Below are positions 44,234-56,598 of a DNA stretch of 64,000 bases, piece by piece. Made by a program: the position numbers and the translations under genes. Position 1 is the first letter of the stretch; every line of letters starts with the position of its first letter. This stretch comes from Ambrosia x helenae (lineage: Eukaryota; Streptophyta; Magnoliopsida; Asterales; Asteraceae). The notes beneath the pieces were generated by a model. That model was not told the DNA's origin. It ran no database searches and saw only the letters and a program-made list of their open reading frames with translations. Where the stretch lies: assembly GCA_030844895.1 (NCBI GenBank), contig CM061233.1, forward strand, positions 60,971,468 to 61,035,467, written 5' to 3'.

Positions 44234-47200
44234 TTTCATTAAGAAGTGGGATGAGTCAAATATAATGTCACTTATGGTAATTAAGAAACTCAAATTAATG
44301 ATTGCTATCAATGGAGCCATTAAAAATTCTGAAATTCCTAAGACTAATTTTGTTTCTATGGAAGAATCAAAAGAACTCTTAAAGAATCATGCAATAAATC
44401 TAACTCAAATTAAAAGGTTGAGTGCATTCGTGAATACATCATAATATTAAATAACATGGCCCATTAAACTTAGGGCTTATTCATGGAATCGATAAAGATT
44501 TTCAGTGCGTTATACAATAACTTTTCCATAGTACGATTAGATGCCTTATAAATCAACTACAACACTCAGAAGTACCAAAGGAAAATGAGTGTGTTGATAG
44601 CAATATACGTACATGAAGAGAAACGCCTAAAACTAAAAATTTCAGATGCTATTTGCCTTACTACTACTACGACTTAAAAAAGGTGGAAGATAACTTACAA
44701 TAGAGAGGATAGTTTTAAAGTCCGGAAACAAAATACAAGTACTGCTTCCAGCTCTAACTTCTTCAAGCGGATGTCTCACTGCAAAACTATGCCATTAAAC
44801 TAGGCACAAGCAATGAGATAATCCATAAGCCAAGGAAACAGCTGGCTAAGTTAAGTAGTAGAAAAGTCAATGATATTTGACTCCACAAATATAAATATTC
44901 CAATTAACACATGATTGTTGAGTCTAGTTCGATTCGTTTTCTTACTTGATTTTAACAAATACTTGAGATGAGAGTAAGTGGCGAATTTAATGTTAAAGTT
45001 GATAGAACCATTAATAACTGATCTTTGTATTAGGCTCTATGATACCTTACAATATTCTGGAGATTACTCAAAATTTTAGTTTCAGTATAAAGTCAAATTT
45101 TGACAGTTATGAGTTTTTATGACCAAAACAAAGTCGCTATTAACTTAAACTCTCATATTATTTGTTGTCATTATCTGAAGAAACCTTATAAAATAGAACA
45201 AGATGATACATACATTTTCACAACTTTGTTATCATGAAAATGAAAATTTAACAAAGGATAATGAGACCTATGCATTTCATCCATTAAGACCAATTTTTTT
45301 TCATGAGCAATCATGAATAGGTTAATTAAGGATGATTTGTTATCAATTCTCATTCTTAGTGACTTTAAAACATTTGTAAATGCCCTAAACTTTAAATGGC
45401 AAAAGGAATAAACAGGTTTCCATCACATGGTATAATTAACTAAAATTAGTGGAGCTTAGAAAAATATCGACTTGTATCTAATCTTTCATACGGACCTAAG
45501 TCTTCAAGTAATCAATTCATATACTTAAAAGGTTTCCTTCTAAAAATGTCCTTAATTTTTTTTTTATAAAATCTGGACAATAAGGAAATAAAGTTTGAAA
45601 TATATGAAATATTCCCATTCACATGCATCGCTAAAACTTATCATATGGAGTTCCCAAAGAGCTAAAAGATCAGTGCGAGCATTAAGTGTCATAATTATAA
45701 CTTGCAAAAGTTGCAAGCGGTAGGGGAAGTGACAATTTTGATCTTATCTCAAATTACACCTCTTGTATATGACACTGCTCCATCATAACTTGTCTCCTTA
45801 GAATATAATGATACTCCTAATAAAGTTTCATTGATGCCTAACTATGGGAAAAACTTAGATTTCTTACCAAAACTAAAGTAATCATCAATAAGAGAAACTA
45901 ACATAAACATCATTGTCTTGTTTCTCTATTAGAATTTATTGCTCTTCCAATCTTAGACCCTATGCATGCTAAGTTCCTAAAGATTTCTAAGTTTAGTGGG
46001 AGAAGTAAAAGTCCTTACCATGACTTGCCAGAAGTACAAGAGGCGGGGGGAGAGACTCATTAAATTCTACTCCGAATTTAACTCCGATTACACATCTTGA
46101 ACACCATACTGCACCAACTCTTACACACTTAGAAACTAATATTGCTCCTTATTTACCTGAGAATGAAAGTACCTAACCAAGCTAATTCATAAAATTGCAT
46201 ATGTATCCTAATAAACCCAATTGTTAACTCAAGAGGTCATCTAGGTCTAAAAGGCCTACTAACTTTGATGATTAAGTACCTTACCTGACAAAAGTTGAAA
46301 TAAATGTTTGGAAAGTTTACTAATCCCACCTCTTCGAAATATATCATCGGCATCGATTAAATCTTCTAAATGGGATAAAGCTATTATTGGCAAGCTTGAT
46401 TCCATGAATTAGAATAACGTTTGGATTTAGTTGAATTACCTAAAGGTGTTCATAACTAAACTGAATCTGAATGGAAATGTTATCACACTAAAAGTATGAT
46501 TGGTTGCTGAGGGTTATACTTAAGAGGAAATAAACTATCAATAAACCTTCTTACTTGTTTTAAAAAGGGTTTATTTGAGGATCATTACCGTTTCCAGTAG
46601 CTTATAATAATTTAAGAGCTGCATTAGATGGACATTAAGCAACTTTCCCTTACATTGACTTACATGTTCATAAAATAACCTGAAAGTTCTAAACTGAAGG
46701 TCAAGAACACTTAGTTTGTAAGTCAATGAAATCCATGTATGGGTTGATGCAAGCATTTAAACATGATGAAATTATAATGCAATTCTTTTCATCAAGTACC
46801 AAGTGGATTAATACACCTACCTCAAGATGAGTGATGAGTGGGAGCAACTAATGCAAACTTGTCCTTATATAGATGAAATTCTTTTGAAAAGTATATGTTA
46901 CGTTAGTCAAATCATTGTTCGCGCATACTTTAACATAATGAATCTCGGAGATAACTCCTAAGTTATAGGAATCAAAATTCACCGAGATAGACTCAACGAG
47001 CATTAGTTTCGTCTCTAAGCGGGTCCTTACACATGTAACACACAACATTGCTCTCCTTTAGAGGCTAATAGGATAAATGAGATTATTACCTTATGCTTCA
47101 TTAATTAGAAGCATTATGTAAGTTTAAGTTTATACTCGTTTGGATATTGCTCATATTGTTGAACACTAGACTCGTCTAGATTATTGTGAAGCATCTAATA

Positions 47201-47715
47201 AAATATTACAATATCTTTAAGAAATGAAAGACTATAATTTAAAGAAGAAGTGAGAACATAAAATAGTTGAATACTCTTATTCCAACTTTGTTGTATTCAA
47301 AGAAAACAATATGTCAACTTCGGGATATATCCTTATTTCAGCAGACAAAACTTATCTCATGGAGGAGTCATAATGAACTGTTATCAACAACCTAAAGAAT
47401 TATGACATAATATGTTTCTTATAACAATGCAGCAGTCACTAAATTTTGTTGGAATTTTTATCAGTAGACTCATAATTTTATAACTCCATATAAATTCTAT
47501 ATTGAAGACTTACTATGATAAAGTCAGCTACCTTATTTTCTCGAACAGTAATAGTTCGAGCGGAGCTGCATTAGAAATTCGATACGAAATTGATTGTTCA
47601 CTTATTTTATGAACAAGTAGAGGAAACTAATTCTTTGTATCGAATTTATTCATGATATGCTTATGGATCCAATAACTAAAGGTCTATCACCCATAAGTCT
47701 CTCTAAGGGCCTATA
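44234..47715 (+). pseudogene. Copia-3 gag-pol remnant
   Basis: Plus-strand three-frame reading shows only fragments. A gag piece reads KWDESNIMSLMV and LMIAINGAI near 44240-44330. The RT region near 46370-46560 has KLDSMN, NVITLKVWLVAEGYT and a GINY..TF block equivalent to the copia GVDYDETF motif. An RNase H region lies near 47310-47440. The C-terminal DPITKGLSP motif sits at 47660-47690, the usual copia (A)DPLTKGLPP ending. Stops and frameshifts occur every few dozen bases, and integrase could not be read. It is the oldest copia copy here. Confidence 0.72.
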
Positions 47716-48072
47716 ATAGAGACGGGTTTTACTAATAACCATGTACAACTGCATATTGCACTATGAATGACTAATTATTAATTATTCCTCATTCGTTTGA
47801 TATTTGTTTGTCTCTAAATACGTTCATGCATGCCTAAGGACGTATAGACACTAACTACACAAATTAACGTTAAGAGCTTACTTGTCATGATCCTAATGTT
47901 AAGTTTTAAATTTTGGGTGTAGTATGATTAATGAGGGGTCTTGAGTTGAATAACTGACTCAACGAGTGTATTTCTCTGCTACATTTTTGGGGTTAAAACT
48001 AAAATGAGTGTTAACCCCTGATCAGGCTTATCCAATGCTCATAATAAATGATTACTCGGCCAGGTGGGAGAA

Positions 48073-48477
48073 TGTAAGAATATATTTATATATTCTACTT
48101 AAATGGCCCTTATAATCATTTATCTAATAAATGATCAATGACCTAAATATCCCTAATGGTTTAACTGGTCTTTATGTGATGGACGTAATTACCCTTAATG
48201 AACCATAAAATAGGGTTTCCCATTGGGTGTATATATAGAGATTATTAGGAGAGTTTAAAGGCTAATGAAACACCAATACTCTAAACCCTAATTCATTCCT
48301 CCTCTCCTCTCTAAACTGAGATCTTTGATCTCATTATCCATCATTACTGTACACCCTAAACGAGAACCCGATCATCCTGTAGATCATGAAGTCTTCCCTC
48401 TCTAAGGTTACCGGCTAATAAGGTACATATCCGATTTACTTATTCATGTTTATGTATTAATCTCAAAGAATTGATCA
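48073..48477 (+). repeat. Copia-3 3' LTR
   Basis: 405 bp, TGTAAGAATATA...TTGATCA, preceded by a purine-rich CAGGTGGGAGAA (about 48061-48072). It lacks the MITE present in all three array LTRs and so preserves the empty site. Confidence 0.88.
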
Positions 48478-49228
48478 ACAAGTAGGTCGATAGATAGTAA
48501 GGAGAAAAAAGCGTATGTAATAATTAACTACATAGATCACACAAACCGGCTTGTTAAGTTTTCTAGTTCGGTTGTACTGAATCACTTAAAAAATCTATTA
48601 GAGGCTTGTTTAGAGCATCTCCAACGCCCTTGTGTTGGACCACTCCAAAATTCAGGACCACCAAAACGGACAAGGGATTGCGATGGAGGTGGTGAGTTGG
48701 TTAGGTCTAGTTTGAAGCAGCGGACCCGTCCAGAAGCACAAGGCGGGGACCACAGACACATACAATTGTTTATTAATTTATATATTTTTATATGTAAAAT
48801 GGAGTGTGATGTGAAGATTTGGATTGATTTAGTGTTGCAGGCAAAAAAAATCCTTTTAGAGTTGAAGTTTATATTGATATGACATGCTGAGATTATTGGT
48901 CTAGATTTTAGACCTGGTTTAGCATTGAAGAGGCTCTTATGAATTGTGATATAAAGAGGAATGTTGTTCTCTTTTTACTGAATCGTATGTTGTACTTACA
49001 ATTAAGTTCGTCTCACCTAAAAAAAACTAAGTTTGTTTTTACAATAATCTATTAAAATCACTTAAACTTGTTCCTAACTAAAAGGATTACTCAACTATTA
49101 ATAATATTTTTTTAAATATTGAAAACTTAAAATTAAGTGAGCTAATCAAAAGTCAATAAATAATAATGTTTTATACTTTTTCATATTAGCATAAAAGCCT
49201 CAAAATGTAGCAAAATTTCACCACCATC
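48478..49228. other. Flanking DNA between copia-3 and the CXE genes
   Basis: 48483-48687 is the 204-bp flank that is also trapped in each tandem array unit on the left. The rest is AT-rich. The final ~50 bp (CATAAAAGCCTCAAAA and ACCATC before the ATG) are shared with the upstream region of the second CXE copy and so are part of the duplicated promoter. Confidence 0.6.
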
Positions 49229-51506
49229 ATGGCTTTAGATTTCCCTTCAAATTTATGTCATCACCAACAATATCCTATTCATTTTCATGGTTGGTTAAGA
49301 ATACATAAAATCGGCCATTGTGAAAGATTCATCGGAAACAATATTATCCCTGCAGGAACCGATCCCATCACCGGCATTCGATCTAAAGACGTCATTATCT
49401 CACTTAAATCCAAAGTGTTTGTAAGAATCTACATCCCCAAAATCACACTTACCAATCACAAACTGCAAACTCTCATTACTATCATGGTGGTGGTTTCTTA
49501 GTAGAATACGTTGCCTCTCCCACATACCACCCAACACTTAACTTAATCACAACAGAATCCAATATTGTTGCCGTGCCCGTTAACTATAGGTTGGCGTCGG
49601 AATATCTTTTACTAACTGCATACACGGATTCATGGGATGTAATCAAGTGGGTGACTACCCATGTTACCGGAAAGGGTCCTGAGTTGTGGTTAAACGACCA
49701 TGCTGATCTTCGAAATGTGTATTTCGCTGGAGATAGTGTGGGGACAACATCGCTCACAACATGGCTATGAGGGTCGGGATGTGTAAAAATAATGAAAATT
49801 CTGTAAGGTATGATGTATTATTAATCAAGTGTATTCATATTTTTACTCTAATAAAACATTCCAAATAATGTCACGCCTTAGCACCAAATCTCTTCTGCCA
49901 CTTTTAATATATTTATATTTATCTTTATGTTTACTACACCATTAAATAATAATACGAAATCAATTTTATATTGTTTCTTTCTCATATTAAATCATGATTT
50001 TCTTAGTTTTTTCTGATTTATTTTCTCAAACTATTTTTTTTTTAATTTTCTCAACTATTAGTATTTTTTTAATAGTTATTAATCCAACCACGTGTAATAC
50101 ATAAGTTCCTAGCCTAATAACAAATAAAACAAAGTAAAATATTATCACAAGTAAATAGTACATCAAAGTTATTTTTTAAACAATTATATTGATGATTGTA
50201 TATTTTTTTTAAACAAACACGGGTTTATTAAACTCATGCAATACACGTGTTTTTAAAGATATAACTATTTATTTCTTAGCATATAAAATTACATTTATTC
50301 AGCTCGTATAATACACGAGTTTCTTTAATACTTTTTTACGAGTTAATTACACTGTTAGTCTCTATTGTTTCCATGTGGATTTCACTATGAGGTACTTAGA
50401 GTTTAAAGTAACAAGTTAAGGTATTAACATTCTAATTTGTTATAATCTTAGGTATTAAGCACCAACACTGTTAAAAATTAACGGCAATGACCTCATGTGC
50501 TCCACACGTGTGGTATTTTCTCCCATTAAAAATAAATAAATTAAACACTTATGGAAAACTCCCCATCCACTACGATGCCTTGAATGGTCCTCTAACTCCG
50601 CACGAGCACTCCTTAGACACCATTCCCTACAATCAATACAACAAAATGTTAAATTAGTAAACAAAGATCATTAAAATTTGTTTAATTTGAAACCCCATAT
50701 GACCATTTACAAAATCCATCTCCAAAAATCAGAGATTTATTCTCAAAAGTTGAAAAACAGAGCAAACCAAAACAACTTTTTTCAAGTTTTTCCTATTTTT
50801 TTCTTCAATTTTTCAAACATAGCCATTAGTTTTTTGTTTTAATTTGAAACCCCACATGACCATTCACAAAACACATCTTCAAAATCAGAGATTTAAACTC
50901 AAAAAAAAAAAAAAAAAAAAAAACAGAGTAATCTGAAACCCCACATGACCATTTACAAAACCCACCTCCAAAATCAAATATTTAAACTAAAATATATTGG
51001 AAAACAGAGCAAACAGAACAAGTGTTTTCTTTAAAATTTCTCGTTTCTCTCTTCAAGAACAATTTTGTGAAAAAGCTAAGTATATTCTACGAATCAAAGA
51101 ATACATAGCAACTTTTGGATCTCTGTTGCTGCAACAACATAGAAATCCTCTTGATGCGCTTAGGAACATTCAAATCCCTCTATTCATCATGGTTCTGAGG
51201 AGTTGCAGAAAAAGAAAGAGACTGTTCATGTTTTAATGTGTGCTTCGGATCCATATCGTATGCAAAAAACAGAGATTTAAACACTCTAATGATCTTCCAA
51301 ATGTTCGATAGAAACTTTGACCGAAAAAATCGCCAAACAGGAACTCAGGTATTTGGTTGAAGGGAAGGAAGGATATGGTGGGTGTTCGGGTTTTTTCTAT
51401 TGAAATGTATACCCTCACGTGTGAGGCACGTGAGGGTCATGGCCATTAGTTTTTAACGGTGTTAGTGTTTAATACCTGAGATTGTAACAAATTAGAATGT
51501 TAATAC

Positions 51507-52314
51507 TAATGGTGCAAATGAGCCGAGCTCGAGCTCGACCAGGCTCAGGCTCAAGCTCGAGCTCGATTAATTTATGAGAGCTCGGCTCAGTATGAGCTTT
51601 GTTTCCAAGATAGAGCTCGACTCGTTGGAAATTTCTCAATAAGTGAAGCTTGAGAAATATATTATTTAAGCTCGCGAGCTCAATAATTGAAGCTCGAGCT
51701 CATTACTAAACAACTTTAAATGAGTAAATATTATTAAAGATTAGTAAAACTAATAGGGAAATTGGATTGTATCGCACTCAACTATTTGTTATTGGCCGAT
51801 AACGCACTGAACTATAAAGTTGATCACCAACGCACTGAACTTTAAACCTCTTGGATTGTGTCACACTAAGGCTGTGTTTGATAAGGTCCAAATGGAAGAA
51901 TCCATATGTGTTAATTGTATTAATTTGTCACTAAGTAATCGTTTTAAACCTCTTTATCACTAAGTAATCGTTTTAGTGGTTTTGGACCTGGTCAAACACA
52001 GCCATAGTGTGACACAATCCAAGAGGTTTAAAGTTCAGTGCGTTGGTGATCATTTTTATAGTTCAGTGCGTTATCGGCCAATCCCAAATAGTTGAGTGCG
52101 ATACAATCCAATTTCCCAAACTAATATTACACTAGGCTCGATAAGGCTCGACGAGCCTAACGAGCCTTGCATGCCAGGCTCGAGCTCGATAAATAAATGA
52201 GCTCTGTTTTAGGCTTAAGCTCAGCTTGGTCTTGATAAAGCTCGGCTCGTTGCGAGCTTTTTACCGAGCCGAGCTCAAGTAGCTCGCGAGTGGCTCGGCT
52301 CGTTTGCATCCCTA
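51507..52314. mobile_element. hAT-type MITE rich in GAGCTCG, inside the foldback
   Basis: An 8-bp target duplication GTTAATAC (51499-51506, 52315-52322) and ends TAATGGTGCAAATGAG / CTCGTTTGCATCCCTA indicate hAT. The body is GAGCTCG/AGGCTCG-rich. It carries its own nested insertion. A relative lies at 56704-57198. Confidence 0.85.
51756..52117. mobile_element. Palindromic MULE-type MITE inside the hAT MITE
   Basis: A 9-bp target duplication AAACTAATA (51747-51755, 52118-52126) frames a near-perfect inverted repeat with arms of about 140 bp (GGGAAATTGGATTGTATCGC at the left end). The loop holds a direct repeat CACTAAGTAATCGTTTTA. Transcription through it would give a long hairpin. Confidence 0.87.
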
Positions 52315-52926
52315 GTTAATACCCCTACTTGTTACTTTAAATTATTAGTACCTGACATTGAAACTTGATGAGAACTACATGGACTAACAGTGTAATTATT
52401 TCTTTTTTAACACAATACCACTAGTCACTAGACCATTAGGTCACAAGTATAAAAGAAGTTAATCCTAACTAATATATTATCACAGGTTGAATCAGGATAA
52501 CCTTATTGACCTAAAGGGTGTTATTCTACTCCATCCGTATTTCGGAGGAAAAGATCTGATAGGATTGAAGGCTAAGAAATTGGAACACAAGGCTTTCATG
52601 AACCAGGTGTGGAAGGTGGCAAACCCGGTAGGGGTCGGGTTAGATGATCCGTTGTTTAACCCGAGCATGGACCCAAGGATATCGAGTTTGGGTTGCTCGA
52701 AGATACTTATGTGTGTTGGTGAGAAGGATAACCTGAGGGATAGAGGTTTGAATTACAAGGAATTGATGGATAAGAGTGGGTGGAAAGGAAGGGTGGAGGT
52801 GATGGAGAGCAAAGGGGAAGGACATGTGTTTTTTTTTTTTTGTATGATACTTCAAGTAAAAATGCTTGTAAGTAATTACGTAGTAGAATTTGTGCATTTA
52901 TCAATCCCATTCATAGTAAATCTTGA

Positions 52927-53296
52927 GGAGATTATCATGACTACTTAGTGGGTTCTTCACTTCTTTGGCAATTCATAATCACAATTTCTTTAAAGATATC
53001 AACAAGCTTAATTAAAGTATCTTTAAATATATGGTTCATTACTTGTGATTTGTGTATATAGGAATCACCGATTAGATATAAAATGTGGTAATTAGTTACA
53101 AAACACATTTTCATTCTAGTAATTGTTTGTGGTATCCTGTCTACTTTTTGGCTACTCATAGAGTAATAAAAATCAACCATTCAAATAAAAAACTACCAAA
53201 ATTACTTAGTGATAAAATTCCAATAATATTTTCACAATCGGGCCTATCTAAGTGGAAACTATGCAGACTAAATGTGAAACACTTATTCTATTGCAG
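52927..53296. other. Spacer between CXE-A and a LINE fragment
   Basis: AT-rich DNA. No gene recognised. Confidence 0.5.
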
Positions 53297-53305
53297 ATTA
53301 GTCTC

Positions 53306-53600
53306 CCATGTTTGTCTAACCTCCCTTTGGTGCATTTGGAAATGGCGCAATGAGGTTGTGTTTAATCAGGTTCAAGTGTCACTGCAGCAAGTTATTGGCG
53401 ACATCAAATCACTTAGTTTCCCGTGAGTTAAGGTGCGTACGAAACAACAGCAACTTGAGTGGGTGAAATGGTGTAGCTTTAATCTTAGTTCAATTGGGTG
53501 GTAGTTTGTAATTATCATGTACATATTCGGGTGTTTTTGCTAGTGACCCGCTAGCTTTGGTAATGAATAATAAATTTTCGTTGGTCATTCAAAAAAAAAT
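53306..53600 (+). mobile_element. 5'-truncated LINE tail
   Basis: The duplication ATTAGTCTC lies at 53297-53305 and 53601-53609. The coding tail reads SLWCIWKWRNEVVFNQVQ, equivalent to the end of the LINE at 25019-33494 but a different subfamily, and continues past a stop with WVKWCSF. The 3' UTR and an A-run (53591-53599) complete it. Confidence 0.85.
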
Positions 53601-53755
53601 ATTAGTCTCTGTTGTGTGTGTATATAGGATTGATATCATGTATGTGAGTTCTAAGAACTTAAAAACTCCTATAAGCTAATAAGAATGTTTTATAGTTTTT
53701 CATCTAAACACTTAGCATAAAAGCCTCAAAACTTTGCAAAAATTCAACTACCATC

Positions 53756-55273
53756 ATGGCTTCATCAGGTTTCCCTTCAAAATACATGTCAACCACCCAG
53801 CAATATCTTATTCATTTTCATGGCTAGTTAAGAATACACAAAACCGGCCATTGTGAAAGATTCACTGAAAACGATACCATCCCTGCAGGAACCAATCCCA
53901 TCACCAGTGTTTGATCTAAAGACGACATCATCTTACTTATATCCAATGTTTTTGTAAGAATCTACATCCCCAAAACCACATCCACCAATTACAAATTGCT
54001 AACTCTCATTTATTATCATGGCGGTGGGTTCTTAACAAAATCTGCTGCCTCTCCAACCTACCACCTGACACTTAACTTAATCACAGCAGAATCCAAAGTT
54101 GTTGTCATGTCGGTTAACTACAGGTTGGCGCCAGAATATCTTTTACGAAATGCATACGAGGATTCATGGGAAGCTATCATGTGGGTGGTTGGCCTGTTAC
54201 AAGAATGGTCCTTAGTCGTTGTTAAACAACCACGCTGATATTCGGAATGTGTTTTAGGCTGGAGATAGTGTCGGGGCTAACAATGCTCACAATATGGCTA
54301 TGAGGGCCGGGTTGTGTTAAAACAATGAAAAAAGGTATGATGTATTATTAATCAAGTACAAAGACATATATGATAAGAATAAATCTCAAATAATTTAACA
54401 ACATTTTTTACATTTAAATTGGGGGTCACGCGTATATAAGAGATGATTAATCCTAGCTGACATGGGTGTCTTTGGGGAGATCGGACCCTAAGCCCGGTCT
54501 CCCAAGGGCTCAGGTTTAAAAACAATATTTATATGATTATATAAAAGAATCAATATTTTTAAACTTAGATAATATAAGGCCTAACTAGTCTAAACCCTTA
54601 AAACTAAACAAGATCTTAAAAGTAAACAAAATCAGTCTCAACTACTTAAAATCTTAAACAATTAAATAAAAAAAAGTTAAATCTCATTATAAATTTATTG
54701 TCGTATATGTGTTTTTATATATGATTATCGAGTTTATATTATAGAGCCCACTTATTTTTACTCGCCCAAGGCAAAAAAACGTTTATAGGTTTCTCCGGAC
54801 GGTCCTGCTAACTAATATATTATCGCTAACAGGTTGAATAATCAGGATAACGTTATTAACCTGAAGGGTGTTATTTTGCTCCATCCGTATTTCGGAGGAA
54901 AATCTCCTATTGGATTGGAGGCTGAGAGATTGGAACACAAGGCTTTCATGGACCAAATGTGGAAGGTGGCAACCCGTCAGGGGTCGGGTTAAATGATCCC
55001 TTGTATAATCCGAGCATGGACCCACAGATATCAGGTTTGGATTGCTCCAGTATACTTGTGTGTGTTGGTAAGAAGAATAAGCTGAGGGATAGAGGCCTGA
55101 ATTATAAGAAATTGATGGATAATATTGGGTGGAAAGGAAGGGTAGAGGTGATGGAGAGCAAAGGGGATGGCCATGTGTGTGTTTTTTTTTTGTATGATAC
55201 TTCAAGTAAAAATGTTTGTACATTACGCAGTAGAATTTGTAAATTTATTAATCTTCTTCGTAGTAAGGTTTGA
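53756..55273 (+). pseudogene. CXE-B: second carboxylesterase copy, broken
   Basis: Tandem paralogue of CXE-A with similar promoter, intron position and sequence. Exon 1 (53756-54334) has in-frame stops after IHFHG (near 53826) and near 53911. YYHGGGF and VNYRLAPEYLL are intact, then a frameshift follows, before AGDSVGAN. The intron (54335-54832) starts GTATGATG and ends TAACAG. Exon 2 (54833-55273) has GVILLHPYFGG and a one-base shift near 54981. The catalytic-Asp segment reads GKKNKLRDRG, so Asp has become Asn, and GDGH keeps the His. It is more decayed than CXE-A. Confidence 0.87.
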
Positions 55274-56220
55274 TAATAGATGTTTGTTATTAGGGATGCT
55301 TAAATTTCTTGTGGAGAATACGTTGTTCGATTTCCAAAATCAATATTGTTGGGTACTAAAAGTAAAATTTGTTTGTTGTAGAGATTACATCTAACTGGGT
55401 TGGCACACTCCATTATTTCCTTTATAAGGGGTTTATAACTGAGTTTAGTGGCGGATCTAGTAATTTTTTCCAATGTGTTTTCGTCTTTTAGATGCTTAAA
55501 TTTCATAAGACCGAACAAAAGAATTCTGGTTGGTTCGAGGGTTCGGGTCAGGTTAGCTTGATCACATAAGAAAAAATGTGGTATAATAATACTACAAAAC
55601 ATCATCAATAGAAATTAATAAACACAATTCAAATTAACATTTAATTCTCTTCATACCTACTAGTGGGAACCCGCGCGTTGCAGTGGGAGATCTCTACATA
55701 TGGAAAATTATATTATATTAGACATGGCTTTTATTTGAACACAATATATATTAGAAGACGCAAATAATATTCAATGTGGTACTCGATTTTGTTAGTTTAT
55801 CAATGCTCTCATAACAATAATACCCGCCCATTGGTCAGGTACTTTAACGTACCCAGGACTTCAAGTTTGAAAGTGGAGGTTTTATCCATGAAGCCTCTAA
55901 TTAGATTTGTTTATAGGTTCATCCTCATTTTTCTTATGAGTTCGTGGCCTATTTTTTTATATACATTCCTACTAAAATTTTAAACTGAATAGGTTCGCTT
56001 GAACCAGTAGAGGCTCACCTAAATCCGCCTTGGACTGGGCTGGCCCAATCTAGATCTTAGATGTTGGTGCTTCTCTAGTTATCAATTTACTAGTCTGGAA
56101 CCCGCGCGTTGCTGCTGGAGAATCACACGTGAACCCTTATGTGTGTGTCAGGAATAAAATTCGTTCATGCGAGAGAGATACTGTAGTGAGAACCTACACG
56201 TTGCAGCGTAGATGACAATC
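55274..56220. other. Unassigned DNA after CXE-B
   Basis: No ORF supported. ACCCGCGCGTTGC occurs twice (near 55670 and 56100) with similar neighbours (CTAGT upstream, TGGAGA or TGGGAGA downstream), suggesting a repeated transposon end of unknown family. AGTGGCGGATCTAGTAA at about 55446 is another common plant repeat word. Confidence 0.45.
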
Positions 56221-56598
56221 TGTGACACCCGACAAACTCAGGTTAGTAACATTGACTAAACTAGTAAGTCTACCTTAGCGAGTCATGCATATTACGTACT
56301 TAACTGGGTCAGTCGAGTCGTTACGATGATTCTGGGAATCATCAGGAGTCGTTACAGTGATACCGCGGAATCATCGGGAGTCGTTACAATGATCCGTGGG
56401 ATCATCGGGAGTCGGTCCATAACCATGTGTATAAGGATTGGTGATTCGTCGAATCACCGGGTTTAACACACACACGCAAGTCTCGAGTCCCGGGGAATTG
56501 GTGAACAGACGTAAACGTGTTAGTTATCGTGCATTATATGTTTGCAATCATTATGTGACTTATCGGTATGTGAATACGTGCTTATACGTGTTAAAATA

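Larger units (their letters stand above)
34451..48477 (+). mobile_element. Copia-3: old, decayed Ty1/copia element
   Basis: LTR ends GAATTGATCA, followed at 37248 by the tRNA-Met primer site, a long leader, decayed gag-pol fragments on the plus strand and a 3' LTR (48073-48477). Its own 5' LTR is the last unit of the tandem array and lacks its first bases. A 5.3-kb chimera sits in the leader. Possible target duplication GCAAG/ACAAG (34242-34246, 48478-48482; one mismatch). Confidence 0.82.
50340..52401. mobile_element. MULE-like foldback element in the CXE-A intron
   Basis: The left arm (50340-50520; TTAATTACACTGTTAGTC, then CACACGTGTGG) and right arm (51415-51506 plus 52315-52401) are inverted copies about 180 bp long, with the right arm split by an hAT MITE. 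Flanks CTTTTTTAC and CTTTTTTAA match in 8 of 9 bases, fitting a Mutator-type 9-bp duplication. Inside are three copies of ACCCCACATGACCATTTACA (near 50692, 50848, 50938) and an A-run at 50901-50922. No transposase ORF. Confidence 0.68.
49229..52926 (+). pseudogene. CXE-A: plant carboxylesterase (alpha/beta-hydrolase fold-3), broken
   Basis: Exon 1 (49229-49807) has IHFHGWLRIHKIG, IPAGTDPITGIRSKDV, an HGGGF oxyanion-hole motif, VNYRLASEYLL and the nucleophile elbow FAGDSVG. One-base losses before HGGGF (near 49470) and after GDSVG (near 49757) break the frame. The intron (49808-52485) has AG|GTATGATG and CACAG borders and contains nested transposons. Exon 2 (52486-52926) has GVILLHPYFGG, the catalytic-Asp segment GEKDNLRDRG and the catalytic-His segment GEGH, but a T-run near 52833 shifts the frame and a TAA follows. 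The family hydrolyses small esters or acts as gibberellin-receptor or dehydratase relatives. The triad residues survive, so loss is recent relative to CXE-B. Confidence 0.87.

Noticed and set aside
50997..51236. 79-codon ORF inside the CXE-A intron
   Set aside because: It lies in the interior of the foldback element with no recognised motif.
55660..56120. Helitron
   Set aside because: Two ACCCGCGCGTTGC words are suggestive, but no TC start, CTRR end with hairpin or RepHel ORF could be found.
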